Positions 47,508 to 59,565 are shown, counted from the stretch's first letter. The stretch: 64,000 nucleotides of DNA from Tetragonia tetragonoides (GCA_038025085.1 CM076147.1:40794766-40858765); one strand, 5' to 3'. Notes: generated by a model from the letters alone, not told the origin. A program made the numbers and translations.

Positions 47508-48446
47508 TCAACATATATTAATATTAGGACATCTCCAGTCAAGCCTAACTTCTCCAGCATAAGCATAAATCGGACCCATACCCACACTCACCATATGTTG
47601 TTGTTGTTGTTGTTGCTGCTGCTGTAAATAATTGGGTTTTCGAAACGACACAATTTGACTGCTAACCATAAACGCAGTAACTCTTTCAGAAACTCTAATT
47701 TCCTCCATTCTCATCTCTTGCAATTTCTTGACATATTCAGGCACATGTTGTAGGTCCCACACAACCCCAACACCACCAGGCTTCAAAACTCGCACAACTT
47801 CACCAACAACTCTTTCTCTCTCCTCTCTATCTCCGACTCTCCTTATCGCCGCCGCACTAACCACCACATCGAAATAATCATCTCGGAAAGGTAACCTCCT
47901 GACGTCACCTTCTCTACACGTGACATACTCTTGGACCCCTTCAAGCCCGGCAGTCTTCAAGGCCCGCATTTTGGAGTCCAGCCCGACAACCCGGCCCGAT
48001 GAGGAGTGTTTTTTGAGTTGTAAAGCGACGGCGTTTAACAAGATGCCGTTACCACAACCGACGTCGAGAGCGGTGCGGATTTGAGACCAGTCGGAGATGA
48101 TGGAGAGCATGCGTTGTGAGATTTCCCAACGGAGAGGGACGGCGGAGTAGAGGAAGTTGGCGGCGGAGTAGAGGAGAGAGAGTGAGAGGAGAGAGAGTGT
48201 GAAGATTAGGAATGAGGAAATCAAGCGTGGTGGTAGGATAGAGTTTGTTAAAAGGGTTTTTGTTGAAAGGAAAGATGTTAAGGTTGGGAAATTGAAAAGA
48301 AGGTATAATGAGAGGAGAGAGAATAGGAAGGCGTTTGTTAAGAGGAATAAAAAAGTTTGGTGTTCGTCCATTCCGTATATTGCGTAGATCTGTGTCCAGT
48401 CTCTACTGCTACTCTTCTGATTACATGACTTTTTTTTCATCCCCAT
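47508..48446 (-). CDS. Membrane-anchored class I SAM-dependent methyltransferase
   Basis: A single exon of 312 residues. The start at 48446 is in a good plant context (AACAATGGGG). Two hydrophobic segments (about 31-53 and 76-101) predict a membrane anchor. The methyltransferase fold follows: motif I LDVGCGNGILLN (127-138), an acidic residue after the second strand (GLDSKM, 155-160), EGDVRRLPFRDDYFDVVVS (179-197), and RVLKPGGVGVVWD (219-231). It belongs to the Methyltransf_11 type, but I cannot name the substrate. A pure Gln run at about 275-283 (CAA/CAG codons) lies in the C-terminal part and may vary in length between accessions. The segment corresponding to 47900-48100 is more GC-rich than its surroundings. 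It could modify a lipid or small molecule at a membrane; this is inference only. Confidence 0.88.
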   Translation of the reverse strand: MGMKKKSCNQKSSSRDWTQIYAIYGMDEHQTFLFLLTNAFLFSLLSLYLLFNFPTLTSFLSTKTLLTNSILPPRLISSFLIFTLSLLSLSLLYSAANFLYSAVPLRWEISQRMLSIISDWSQIRTALDVGCGNGILLNAVALQLKKHSSSGRVVGLDSKMRALKTAGLEGVQEYVTCREGDVRRLPFRDDYFDVVVSAAAIRRVGDREERERVVGEVVRVLKPGGVGVVWDLQHVPEYVKKLQEMRMEEIRVSERVTAFMVSSQIVSFRKPNYLQQQQQQQQQHMVSVGMGPIYAYAGEVRLDWRCPNINIC

Positions 48447-49392
48447 TGTTGAATCTGAGATTTTCTGATCTCTCTTGTGTGATTAGTCAATTTCTAGTCC
48501 AATTTGTGATCTGATCAAACGAAAATGAGAAAGATGTAAGGAAATCAAACAGCAATACAATCGAAAACAAATTATTAATCAATCGAGGATTCATGAAATA
48601 GTATAGTAACTATCAAGCATCAAACATTTTCGATATGGCCAATTTTTTTAATTTATAAAAAAGTCATTATCAACTGGTATAAGAAATCTCAAATGTCGAA
48701 CAAATTCGATTTTGATTAACCAAACTCTCAAGCATTAAAAAATTTCGTAGATTGAAGTAATTCGGTGCGAAAGCCGAGAAATCAACGAACACATAAACAG
48801 GATCAGAGTGTATTACTATACATTATTTTTAAACAATCAATTATTATGAAGCATGTGTATTAACATGTTGCTGCACATGACTAAAAGTCTGAAGCATCAA
48901 ACATTTTCGGTTTTCAAAAATTACGACCTATCAAAATCGAAAACAGAACAAAATTGTTAATTACTGACTGACCAAAATCGAAATAACAGAGCCTTGAAAA
49001 ATTCGCAAAGAGACGATGAAGAGAATAAGTTTGATTGATGAATACAAAATTCGATAAAATGTGGAGATAATTATTTATAAAGAAGGAAGGAAAGATAATG
49101 ACTCACCGAATAGTAGTGGTGGTATTAGGAGAGAGAACAGAAAGTCTGGAAAACACAGGAAGAGTAATTGACAGCCAGGTTTTTGCGGAGAATAGAGATA
49201 ATGGAATGAATTTGAAGATGAAGGTAGTAGTGAGACAAAAGATGGCAGAGGGAAAAAGGGGGACGACGCGTTTTAAGCAAGTACAGATCAGTAGTACTCA
49301 GTAGAGTAGTAAAGGGAATAGGGAGGGGAGAGTGGGGAGTGGAGAGAGAATGAGAATGAATAAATATCATGAATAATAGAGTACTGTAATAC

Positions 49393-49467
<75 letters not shown>

Positions 49468-50059
49468 TGGGACAGTACGAAAGGAGAGAGCACGTTACGA
49501 TGATGAAAGAGATTGATTGATTGATTTGAATGAGGAAAATGAAGTGAGGGAGGGAATGGGAATTGGGATTTTCTCTCTCAGTCTCTCTCCTCCTGTACTA
49601 TACTATTAGACCTGAGGAGGGGGTGTGTTTAGTGTTTACCGTTTAATTTATATGAGAAAAAGAGAGCGGAATTATAGGAGTCACCGGGTCATGCGGTTGA
49701 GATATTTGAGCTAACTTTGTTCCGCTTTTTTGGTTTCAATTTTTTGAGTTTAGTTTGTTAATCGCACCAAAAAGTCAAATCCCACATAACTGAACTGGGA
49801 AATAGATCTCAGCACCGTAATTTTAGTCCATCACTGTGTGCCGACAATTGTTTCCCCTGTTTTTTACTCAACTCCTTCATATCATATGTTATCATGTTTA
49901 AATCTTTTTTAAATGAGTATCCAGAGTATTCAGTATTACTCTATTCTTTCTTTCTTTACTAATTAATATTAAATTACAGTATGTAGTAGTAGCTTTGCTT
50001 CCATGTATACCAAAAAAAAAAAAAAAAAAAATATAGTAGCTTTGCTTCTATATAAACAA
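48447..50059. other. Upstream region of the methyltransferase gene
   Basis: This contains the 5' leader and promoter of the minus-strand methyltransferase and an AAT microsatellite at 49395-49466. Frames nearby that read as isoleucine runs are translations of that repeat. No further gene was recognised. Confidence 0.45.
49395..49466. repeat. AAT microsatellite, about 24 units
   Basis: An uninterrupted (AAT)n tract about 950 bases upstream of the methyltransferase start codon. It is pure over roughly 72 bases, so it is probably highly polymorphic. Confidence 0.9.
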
Positions 50060-50142
50060 TGTGTACACCAATTAGAGTGGTGGTCTAGTAATTCCAAGCT
50101 TACTTTCAAGTGATTTAGTAAGGTAATGTCATGGGTTTGAAT
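50060..50142 (+). repeat. SINE-like element interrupted at box B
   Basis: A box A-like TGGTGGTCTAGTAATTCC is followed by GGGTTTGAAT, the first part of a box B-like motif. The motif is cut by a hAT-type MITE and resumes as GTTTGAATCTTC at 50674. The part beyond 50681 is too diverged to bound. Confidence 0.45.
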
Positions 50143-50673
50143 TAGAGGTGGCAATCGGGCAGATTGGGTCAAGTCTTTACGGTTTCGGGTCATTACGGGT
50201 TCGGATCATATGAGTAATCGAGTCAGATTGATTCTAGTTTATACTGATGCCAGGTTATGGGTCAATTCGGATCGGTTAGTTCAGATTTCGGGTGGTATCA
50301 TGTCAATTTTAATTCATGTTTCAGAGCATATAAAGTCGAAAATAATATGAAAAGCTCAATTTTATATGAAAATTTTGAATAATGGACTACATGTGTGTTT
50401 AGTTAGTGCTTTTTCAATCATTTTGAATATTATGTCATTAAGAGTTGGATATATTCGGGTTTCGGGTAGAGTCGGTTCGCGTTCACTTCGGTTTTGGGTA
50501 ATTTCTGGTCGGGTGTTATCGGTTTCGGGTCAATTCGGAGAACGGGTGTTGTCGGGTGCCGGGTTGGACGAGGTCGAATCGGGTCGACTTCAGATTATGA
50601 TAATTGATACATTTTCGGGTGTCGGGCGGATCGGGTCGGTTATTTCGGGTCGGGTCAGATTTTGCCAGCTCTA
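50143..50673. mobile_element. hAT-type MITE with perfect 8-bp target duplication
   Basis: The ends are TAGAGGTGGCAA and TTGCCAGCTCTA. Both are flanked by GTTTGAAT (50135-50142 and 50674-50681), an exact octamer. The interior is made of variants of TTCGGGTC. It is 531 bp, close in size to the copies at 1095 and 55127. Confidence 0.88.
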
Positions 50674-50681
50674 GTTTGAAT

Positions 50682-53271
50682 CTTCATTCCCCCATGCCCC
50701 GTGTCTATTGGCTTCTAGGAACTATATTAACCCCTTATTGGTACTACATTGACGGGGTCAGTGCTTGCGCGGGTTGTTCAGCTAGTCTAATATGTTCGCA
50801 GTTGAATATGAGAGTTCGAAAATGATATAGTGAAGTGTCTCGATCGTCCTTCATTTGTACCCTCTTTTAGATTAGCAAAATATAAACAATGTGGGCACCA
50901 ATAAAATTGGGGAGGAACTCTCAACAATAATTAGCTCTCGTACATTCACAATCCATTCAACTTCTTTCATCATCGAAGCTAAAGCTTCATCTTCAAATAG
51001 TGTTTTCTTTTTTTCAGGGGAGCGGATCCTGTGACGTTCTTTTTCTAGAGTTTTCCTCTTTCTTGCTGCTAGATTAGAGGGGAGTTTTTTAAACCCTTGG
51101 ATTAGTAGAGAGGTTTGGTTTTGGAAAATAGGTAGTTAGAGCTGAGAGATAAAGAGTAAAAAAGAACTCCACACAAACTTTAGAGAAAGGAATTGTAGAG
51201 GATCCAAACACATCAAATTAACATTATTTGCGAATGGTGAAAGTTTCTTTTTATTCCATTAGTGATAATACCGAACATAACAACACAACATAAAAGGAAC
51301 TCCTTCTTTAGCTCATTTATATTCGCGAACCATTTATTTAAAGTTCGTTCAACCTTGTAAAAAACTCGAGTACATTATATTATCCATTTCATATATTAAT
51401 AAGATAAATTTATTATATTAATTTTATATCTTCGTCAATAAGTTCGACTCGAGCTTAACTTATATATCTAATCCAGTCGAAATGAGCCCGTCTCAAACTC
51501 AAAATTTATTATCGAGCTCGAGCTCATTTTTTAAAACTCATTCGAGCTCAAGCTCGAAGCTCATGAGCAAGCTGATGAAACAGAGTAAAATTTAACTCGA
51601 CTCGACTCGACTCGTTTACAACCTCAAATTTTCATTTATGAGATTCCATTATTCCAGCCTTAATTGCCAAATATAAGGAAAAATAAGGCTTCATCTACCA
51701 TATTGGAGTATGATTTATGAGTAGTTTTTACGTGCGTATTAAGCTAAAGGTGTACCAACTCAATTGGTATTATTACTATAAATACAATATGTAACAAAAC
51801 CTGGGTCACTAGATGGGCTTATAATTGGGGTAGACAAACCCATGTTATAATATTTTCAACAAGAGGCTAGATAAAACCATTTCCTAATTGTTACAAACAT
51901 TTTCCACAAATTTAGAAATGCATTGTTCGCAGAAGAAAAGGCAGAAAATAGTAAGCGTAATGATCGAAGATCCGCCCAAAAAAGTTTGGTAAGTGTCAAT
52001 TAAGTGTGATGGCTAAGCTCCATTAGATTGGAGAGACAGGCAATTAAAGACTTAAGGAATCAAATCTAAATGACCAGAAACCTTTTTTAAAATCTTGGCA
52101 AAGACTTTACCAGTCACCGGTTTCACAGGTTGCTTTCATTCAGAAGTGGACATTACTTAATATTTACTAATCTGCCACTGCATGGCTTACTTTAATTCAT
52201 TCCATAATAGTACAAAAATCCATCCTGTATTGACCTAACTGCCCTTGACTTTTACTTAAAAAATAGGAGTACAGTATTTGGAATTCTTTACTCTCTTCAC
52301 TTTTGTCAACATCGGACACCGCTATTGAGTGAAAAGACTTCAATGTCCCCACATAATCACTATTTAGTATCATGTTTAATGGCTAATCACAATATCGCCA
52401 TAATACAGAGTGTGTGGTTCAGTTTTCCATCAGACAAAAATCAGTGACAATAAATATAATTTTCTCCTACATTTCAAGTCATTTTAACATCCTTTGATTG
52501 ATAAACGGGTAAAATCAATTTTGGACTCAACAGATAAAAGTTACTACAAAAATACAGAGTAATAGAATGTGTTATTTTCATTAATTTGAAATGAACTGAA
52601 TTAATTACTGATTGATTAAAAAAGAACAAATCATTAATCATTATAGGAGTAATGTTTAGGAAATGAAACAAGAAAATGGATTAATCATTTTGAGAGAATC
52701 TCAACAAACATTAGCTTGTTTGCCTAACCCGAGATGAGCACCCAGGCGATGTAGCAACTGGCATGTTAGACATCTTTTAAGATTAAGTTTGCGTTCACAT
52801 TATGTAGTGTAATTTAGGTGGGTCATCGTTGTTCAGTTTTAAAGCAAAAAACAGTGGGGACACCACACCCGATAAGGGAAAACGCGGCAACTGACTTTGA
52901 AGTTTCAAACGTAAGGCGAGTAAAGATCCCAACAACAACAAGTGGTACGTACTAATAAACCAAAGGAATTTGAGGTTCTTCTAGCAAAAGAGTACTTGAT
53001 GAACTGTGCAGCGTACACACTTGTTGCTTTTATTTGGTTATTTAGCTCCCAAAGGCAAGCCCTTATTGTGGATGTACTTCTTTGGTTCCTTGTGCCGCTT
53101 TAAGCTTGTTTGCACCATGTCTATTACTTCTTGTTAGTACGTACATTGTAGAGTAAGCTTGTAAGCCGCCCTTGATTGTTGGTAATCTTGGTATGATGTG
53201 TTCAAGTCATCACATTATTCTCGACCTCAATCGCCATGCCGATTTAAGCTTATTTGCACCATGTCTAGTTA
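50682..53271. other. Intergenic, no gene seen
   Basis: AT-rich, with a degenerate GAGCTCGAGCTC-type repeat region at about 51316-51628 that ends GACTCGTTTACAACCTC, like a decayed hAT-type MITE. A near-duplicate stretch (TTTGCACCATGTCTA) occurs at about 53110 and 53254. No coding segments. Confidence 0.45.
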
Positions 53272-53468
53272 GGTCATGTTCTGTTCAACGGAATGGTGCG
53301 GGACGGTGAGAAACGGAACAGAACGGAGCGGATTGGAACGGAACGGCGTAGCACAGATAATGGAAGAAAATGTGAGACAAAATTAGGTACAAAATGCGGA
53401 ACGAAACGGCGCGGAACGGATTGGAATGAAACGGAATGCAACATGAAAACGACGAAAAGAACAGGGTC
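53272..53468. mobile_element. Tourist/Harbinger-like MITE with AACGGA interior
   Basis: The left end GGTCATGTTCTGTTCAACGG and right end GAAAAGAACAGGGTC are imperfect inverse copies. Both are flanked by TTA (53269-53271 and 53469-53471), typical of PIF/Harbinger insertions. The interior repeats GGAACGGAACGG-type motifs. It is 197 bp, and the single ORF across it is the repeat read in frame. Confidence 0.7.
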
Positions 53469-55126
53469 TTATTAGCATTCTCGAAATTTCAATTCTAGCT
53501 AGTTATGCTAATTTCTCATGGTACAAGGATCTAATTCAAACGGAGAGAATAATCAGTTGAGGTGACAAATAACATGATAAGTTTTTCAATTTAATTGCTA
53601 ACTTTACGTACCCTGTAAAAGGTGATATTTTCAATATACACGTATAAGTTTTGTGTTTTTACACAAAAAAAGTAACAATTTCATAATAAATAAATAAATC
53701 CTAAATCAATAAATGCCATACACAATGTCTTTATGTCCACGATCCACCCCTAACCCCCGCACGCTGCACCCCTTGAAGAATTTCTAATAGCACATACAAA
53801 TACATACATTTGTTGTTATTAATGACTCCAAGCCCTGCCGGTCTACAAATGTGCTAATTTACTTTTTTTTAGGGGTGTGCTAATTTACTTGTGTCAGGTA
53901 AAAATGTGAATTTAGCCAAATGTTTACATACTAAATTAAGGATTTATTGAGGCTGACACATTTGACGACTTATAATTAAACATACATGGAGTAGATCACT
54001 CTCAATCTAAGAAAAAAGTTGGGTGATGAGTTTTAAGTAGATAGCGCACGTGAAAGATCAAGGCACAGTCCGATGAATTTGCAGAAATTAGATGCAGATA
54101 TAGATCGCATAAGATGCATTAATGAAGTGCTGCATACTACTCAGTATTTAATTTTGCTTGTAACTATTAGACGCTCAAATCATATTAATTCGCTGCTAAA
54201 AACAAAAACGGAGTACTCAGTAGAGTAGTATTTTACCGGGTAAACTACTCTCCGGTAATGTGTGAGTTAGTGATTGGTTGAGTTTTGATATTTTGTTTTT
54301 TAATTGAAAATAATTTATTTGGTTTTCAATGTACATGCTTATATTTTTTGTCCACATCACCCAGGTTTACCATAGCGGGTTGTACTATTCATAAATGATG
54401 TGTGCACCGGCCACAATATAAAAGGTACGTACTCTCCATATAAAAAAAATTATTAGTCGTACTACACATATATCAAGTCTTGTGTGAAACCAACCCATTG
54501 AAAAATGGTTTAGCTTGTCAGTCATAAGTGTACCGTGTGATCATTTTAGGCATATGATCCTAATTAATACGAGGGAGCAACACTAGCAGACTTTCATTTC
54601 TGTTGGTGGGTTGCTATATAGGAGTATCATGTATGATCATGACCATTTAATCATAACGTATGTATAATTATATAAATGGAGAAGATTCATAACTCATTAA
54701 GCTAGAGTAAGTGAGTTTGAATTTTGAAACTTCGATCATACTATTGAAAGGAACAACCTAACAGAAAAGTAGCTCTGAATATATTGAAAACTTGATCATA
54801 TTGATAAAAGGAACAACCTAACGAACTCAACCAACTGATTTGCATCATTTTAATTAAACCCTAATGACAACATCTCCCCTCTCTTCCACCAGCTTTTTCC
54901 TTTTGTTCTTCTTCTTAATTTGTCTACAACTAGTTCGATCCAAACCATAAATAATCACATTACCTATGTTGATTTATTTTTTATATTTTTTTTTGGAATT
55001 TCAAAGTTTACCAATTTTAAAATTAGACACACCTACTTGGAAAATGTTAATTTATGAACTCTTTTAATAATACACCTCACGATACAGTACTATTATCAAA
55101 TAGTTTAGACTTTGATTACTAAGCAT
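53469..55126. other. Intergenic, no gene seen
   Basis: AT-rich sequence without recognisable genes. It ends in the octamer that flanks the next element. Confidence 0.45.
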
Positions 55127-55667
55127 TAGGGGTGAGCAACGGGACCAAGTATCTGGTTTTGGATCTGGAACTGGTCAGGACCCGGTGGGTCCAGACTTGG
55201 AACCAGTCCCATCGGGACCAGTTCTAGTTCCAGAATTTCGGAACTGATTGGAACCAGTACCAGTTTTGGGTACCAGTTTTTGGGACCAGGTACCCGCCGG
55301 GTACCTAGTAGGACCAGTTCCAAGATCCAGTTTATGAGTTTCATACTTTGATGTGGCATTGAGTTTTATTAATTATTGTTTTTTGTATTTTCGTTTTGGG
55401 TTCTAATATAATGATATTAGGTAAATTTTAGTACTATATTGTTTATTAAAGAGAGTTGTATAAAATGAATATTAAGTTTTGGGGAAAAAAGAGAACAAAA
55501 AAGTCTATGAAAAAGTGGAAATGGGATTTGGTCCCGAAACCGGTACCCGGCAGTTTCAGTACCAGTTTCCAGATTTCAGGATCCATGGTAACCAGTTCCC
55601 AGATTTCAGAACCCGTAGTAACCAGTTCCAGGTATTTTAGGCGGATACCCACCCATACTCACCCCTA
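55127..55667. mobile_element. hAT-type MITE, GGTACCAG-repeat interior
   Basis: The ends are TAGGGGTGAG and CTCACCCCTA, exact inverses. The flanks CTAAGCAT (55119-55126) and GTAAGCAT (55668-55675) match at seven of eight bases. The interior consists of variants of GGGACCAGTTCCAG and GGTACC. It is 541 bp long and ends only 48 bases before the MULE. Confidence 0.88.
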
Positions 55668-55715
55668 GTAAGCATGTCTCATTAAGTGTGACACAATTCT
55701 CTTGATTCTTTTTGG

Positions 55716-55898
55716 GTGTTACTAAATGCCGCCCCTAAATTACTAGGTACCGCCCCCCAAAATTCCAATTTTGCCCTTTTTTAATTTTTCACTCATCCTC
55801 TCCCTCTCTCCCTCTCTAACTCTCACACCACTTCTCTCCCACTCTACCACCCACTCTCATACCCAACCTTCATCAACATTCACTCAAGCAACCCGCGG
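55716..55898 (+). repeat. Left terminal inverted repeat and transposase leader
   Basis: Begins GTGTTACTAAATGCCGCCCC. It contains TACCGCCCCCC and CCAATTTTGCCC, then a long CT-rich leader running to the ATG at 55899. Its counterpart is 59566-59750. Transposases of this group are expected to bind within such ends. Confidence 0.75.
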
Positions 55899-56210
55899 AT
55901 GTCTGCCGGCGATCAAGAAGTGCCGTCGACGGTGGCGGAGGTAAAATTAATTTTTTTTGCGCATTTTTTGCACGGTCGTCTGAGATTTTCGACTCACCCT
56001 TGGGTGAGTCGTCTGCTACAGGCGACCCATCCAAGGGGAGTCGTCTGTAGATCGCGACTCACCCTTGGGTGAGTCGTCCGCTACAGGCGACTCACCCTTG
56101 GGCGAGTCGAGATCAATAGACGACTCACCCTTGGGTTGGTCGCCTGTAGCAGACGACTCACCCTTGGGTGAGTCGAGATCGACGACCGACAGACACAAAA
56201 AAAAAATTTA

Positions 56211-56273
<63 letters not shown>

Positions 56274-56275
56274 TA

Positions 56276-56307
<32 letters not shown>

Positions 56308-58254
56308 TATTGTTTGAATTTAAGATTAAGCTAACATTGTTTTCGTTGTTTTCGTTAGATTCCTTTGGAGCGGTTCGGTGGTGATGGCGTTGATTACAGT
56401 ACGCATTTCGTCACTGATGAGTTATTTAATAGTGATACAGATGCAATTAATTGGGCAAAACAAATTGCACTTACTATCGGGTTTGAGTTGATAATTTCGT
56501 CACACAAGAAGAGTGGAAGCGTAAAATTGTTAAGATGCAATCGAGGTGAACGCTACAGAGGGGAATTAAGAGACTTAGATACTGCTGCTCGGAAGAATAC
56601 GAAAACAAAGGCTTGTAAATGTACGTTCCAGTTGAGAGCTCGGCAAGTGTATGGATCCAGTAGTTGGATGATTGTCACATTGCCTGGGACTAGGGGTACG
56701 CACAACCATGACTTTGCTGTGTATCCTGAGGGATATCGTCAGATGAGTGGTCTTAGTCCTGGGTCAAAGAAACTCGTTCGTGACATGACTTCGGCACAAA
56801 CAAAGCCATGTGCTATCTTGGCCGCGATTAAGGAAAAATTTCCCGAGGACAATGCAACTAGACGGCATGTGTACAACCACAGAGATCGTATAAGGAAACT
56901 TGATTTTGAAGAGAGAGATGTCATTGGTCAGTTTCATCATTTAGCTGTGGCGAATAAGTACGTACATTGGACAAGAGCCGACCGAGCTACTAATGAGGTA
57001 ACTCACGTGTTCATGGCACACCCTACATCAATTCAGTTACTTCGGTCTTTTCGTTGGTTGATTGGCTTAGATTCCACGTACAAAACAAACAAGTATAAGA
57101 TGCCGTTTGTTGAGATAGTGGGGATGACTCCAACCAATAAGAACTTCCTCATAGCTTATGCCATTATGAAGGATGAGACTCAGTCAAGCTATGCGTGGGT
57201 CTTAGATAAGTTGAGGATGCTTATTGGAAATGATGTACACCCAACAGCAATTGTGACCGATCGTGAGCTAGGGTTGATGACACCTATTAGAGAGATATTT
57301 CCCGAGAGTGCCCATTTGCTCTGTACATGGCACATTAACAAAGTCGTTGAAGACAAAGTGTACAGACTTTGTGGAAAAGATAAGGCCGTCGCGCAGAGGT
57401 TCAAGAATGGGAGGTGGAAAATTATCATGGAAGCTTCCACAGAAGCTGCGTACGATAGAGCAGTGCGTACGATGAAGGTTAGTTGGAGGACTTACCCTCA
57501 CGTGATATCCTATGTAGAGGAGACCTGGCTGAGACACAAAGAGATGTTTGTGGCTGCGTGGACGAATAAGGTGCTACACCTTGGCAACACTACGACTTGC
57601 AGGGTGGAGAGTGCACATGCCGCGCTAAAACAGTGGTTGAACTCCTCAACTGGAGCTTTGGACAATGTTTGGAACAAGGTCAACAAGTCAATCGAGTCAC
57701 AAATAACTGAGATCAAGTACACACTTGAAGAGTGCAGAAGACGAAGAAGTGTGGTGTACTCGGGTTTCCCATTCAACTATCTGACCGGGTATGTTTCCCA
57801 TTACTGCTTACAAATATTATTGGCTGAGCTGAACAAGGTGGATCCAATAAGTAACCACATCCAAGCTGTCGTCTGGATGTCATCTATTTGCTCACGGCAA
57901 AGCTCAAAAACCGACTCCGTGAGGACCGCACCGCCCTGCCAGTGGCTACACATCAGTTCTTCTGGGCTGACCCCGAGAACCTCCATGGCCGCCGTCTGCA
58001 GCTGCCCATCCCGTCCCTCATTGGAAACGAGCTCTCCGTCTACAGGAATCCGAAGAATATGCCATACATCGTGCAACATGATCGTCATCTCTCCGAACGG
58101 CATGTGGAACGAGTTCGTATCCGGCTGCCACCTTTCCACGAATGCAGATATCAGGGGGAAGTCAATATGTCTGAACATAATGTCTGCCAGGTGTGATAAC
58201 CCAGTCCCCTCGATCTGGGCCCTCATCTCGGCCGACATCTCCGCTCGCCACTGA
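55899..58254 (+). CDS. MULE transposase, C-terminally truncated, fused to antisense PMD sequence
   Basis: Proposed exon 1 is 55899-55940 (MSAGDQEVPSTVAE) and exon 2 is 56359-58254, joined in phase by GT-AG; exon 2 has no early ATG, which supports the splice. Counting from the Leu codon at 56365, an N-terminal zinc-binding region of the FAR1/MuDR type occupies about 15-117 (CKC and HNH). The MULE catalytic domain occupies about 230-420. The likely catalytic residues are D236 (GLDSTYK), D299 (VTDREL) and E415 (CRVESAH), with the C-x2-H pair at 320/323. Similarity ends near YVSHYCLQILLAELNKV (about residue 492). The SWIM zinc finger expected next is missing, and the last ~135 codons merely read the PMD gene backwards. 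It is probably not fully functional alone. Confidence 0.8.
55990..56175. repeat. Left array: six interrupted palindromes, 33-bp period
   Basis: Units start at 55990, 56023, 56055, 56088, 56121 and 56154. Each consists of arm CGACTCACCC, a two-base centre and arm GGGTGAGTCG, separated by exactly 11 bases. Unit 2 is one base short and more diverged. The centre is TT in five units. Spacer 1 (TCTGCTACAGG) and spacer 5 (CCTGTAGCAGA) are exact reverse complements. The array lies inside the proposed first intron of the transposase. Confidence 0.95.
56206..56315. repeat. ATT microsatellite, left
   Basis: (TTA)n with two breaks, placed between the palindrome array and the transposase second exon. It is the mirror image of the larger tract at 58741-59095. 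Confidence 0.9.
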
Positions 58255-58740
58255 CTCAGCCGCTAACATACAGTCCATCGGTTCTGACACTTCAAGAGAC
58301 CCCTCATCTCTCCATTCCACATACGAGACGCTACGTGGCCCAAGAAGCTCGGTATGACGCTATCATCCGCCGGCCCACCGGACACAGGCTCTGTAACAAG
58401 CCACGTAGTGTCGTCCTCCGCTCTAGATCGTTTGCCAGTACTGGACGACCCAGTACTAACAAACCTACCGCCTCTGCCCTTCACCACGCGCCAATCTGAG
58501 GATAATTCGACGCCAATCTGATCATCGTCTTGCTCACCGGAGTAGAACTCGCTAGTTGCGTAATCGTCTTGCTCAGCAGTCATCTCCCTCATCCGAACTG
58601 CCTCTCTCTGTCTCCGTACAGAGGCATCAATCCCGCGCGTCCTCGTGTGACGCGGTCCCGAACCAGCTAGTTCACTAAATAACCGAGGCACCGATTTACC
58701 GGCTCCTCCCATCTATCATTTCACATTTTTAGTTAATTAA

Positions 58741-59095
<355 letters not shown>

Positions 59096-59124
59096 TTTTT
59101 TTGTGTCGGTCGTCTGGTCTCAGA

Positions 59125-59343
59125 CGACTCACCCAAGGGTGAGTCGTCGGCCGATCTCGACTCACCCTTGGGTGAGTCGCCTCAGACCGGCGACTTACCC
59201 AAGGGTGAGTCGTCTGCCTGTCTCGACTCACCCAAGGGTGAGTCGTCTGCAACAGACGACTACCCTTGGGCGAGTCGAGATCGGCAGACGACTCACCCTT
59301 GGGTGAGTCACCCGTCTCAGGCGACTCACCCAAGGGTGAGTCG
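59125..59343. repeat. Right array: seven interrupted palindromes, 33-bp period
   Basis: Units start at 59125, 59158, 59191, 59224, 59257, 59289 and 59322. They have the same 10-base arms as the left array and 11-base spacers throughout. The centre is AA in four units and TT in three, so units occur in both orientations. The spacer AGATCGGCAGA occurs after unit 5 and again after unit 7. The array lies inside the proposed PMD first intron. Confidence 0.95.
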
Positions 59344-59565
59344 AGATCGGCAGACGATCGACGCAAAAAAAAAAAAAAAAAAAACACAACTTCAATTCAT
59401 AACTTCACGATTCAATTCAAGGCAAAAAATATTCAATTCAAGGCAAAAAAAATTCAATTCAAACAAAAAAAAAAAAAAATTTCGAAAAGTTACCCCCCCG
59501 CGCCGTCGGTCGCCGCCTCCCTCGCCGTCGAAACCTCTGCCGCCGCTGCCGCTAGCACTTGACAT

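Noticed and set aside
53293..53475. 60-codon ORF rich in Arg, Thr and Glu
   Set aside because: It is the AACGGA repeat of a MITE read in frame.
57801..58254. C-terminal extension of the transposase as a novel domain
   Set aside because: It is the reverse strand of the PMD coding region and has no independent similarity.
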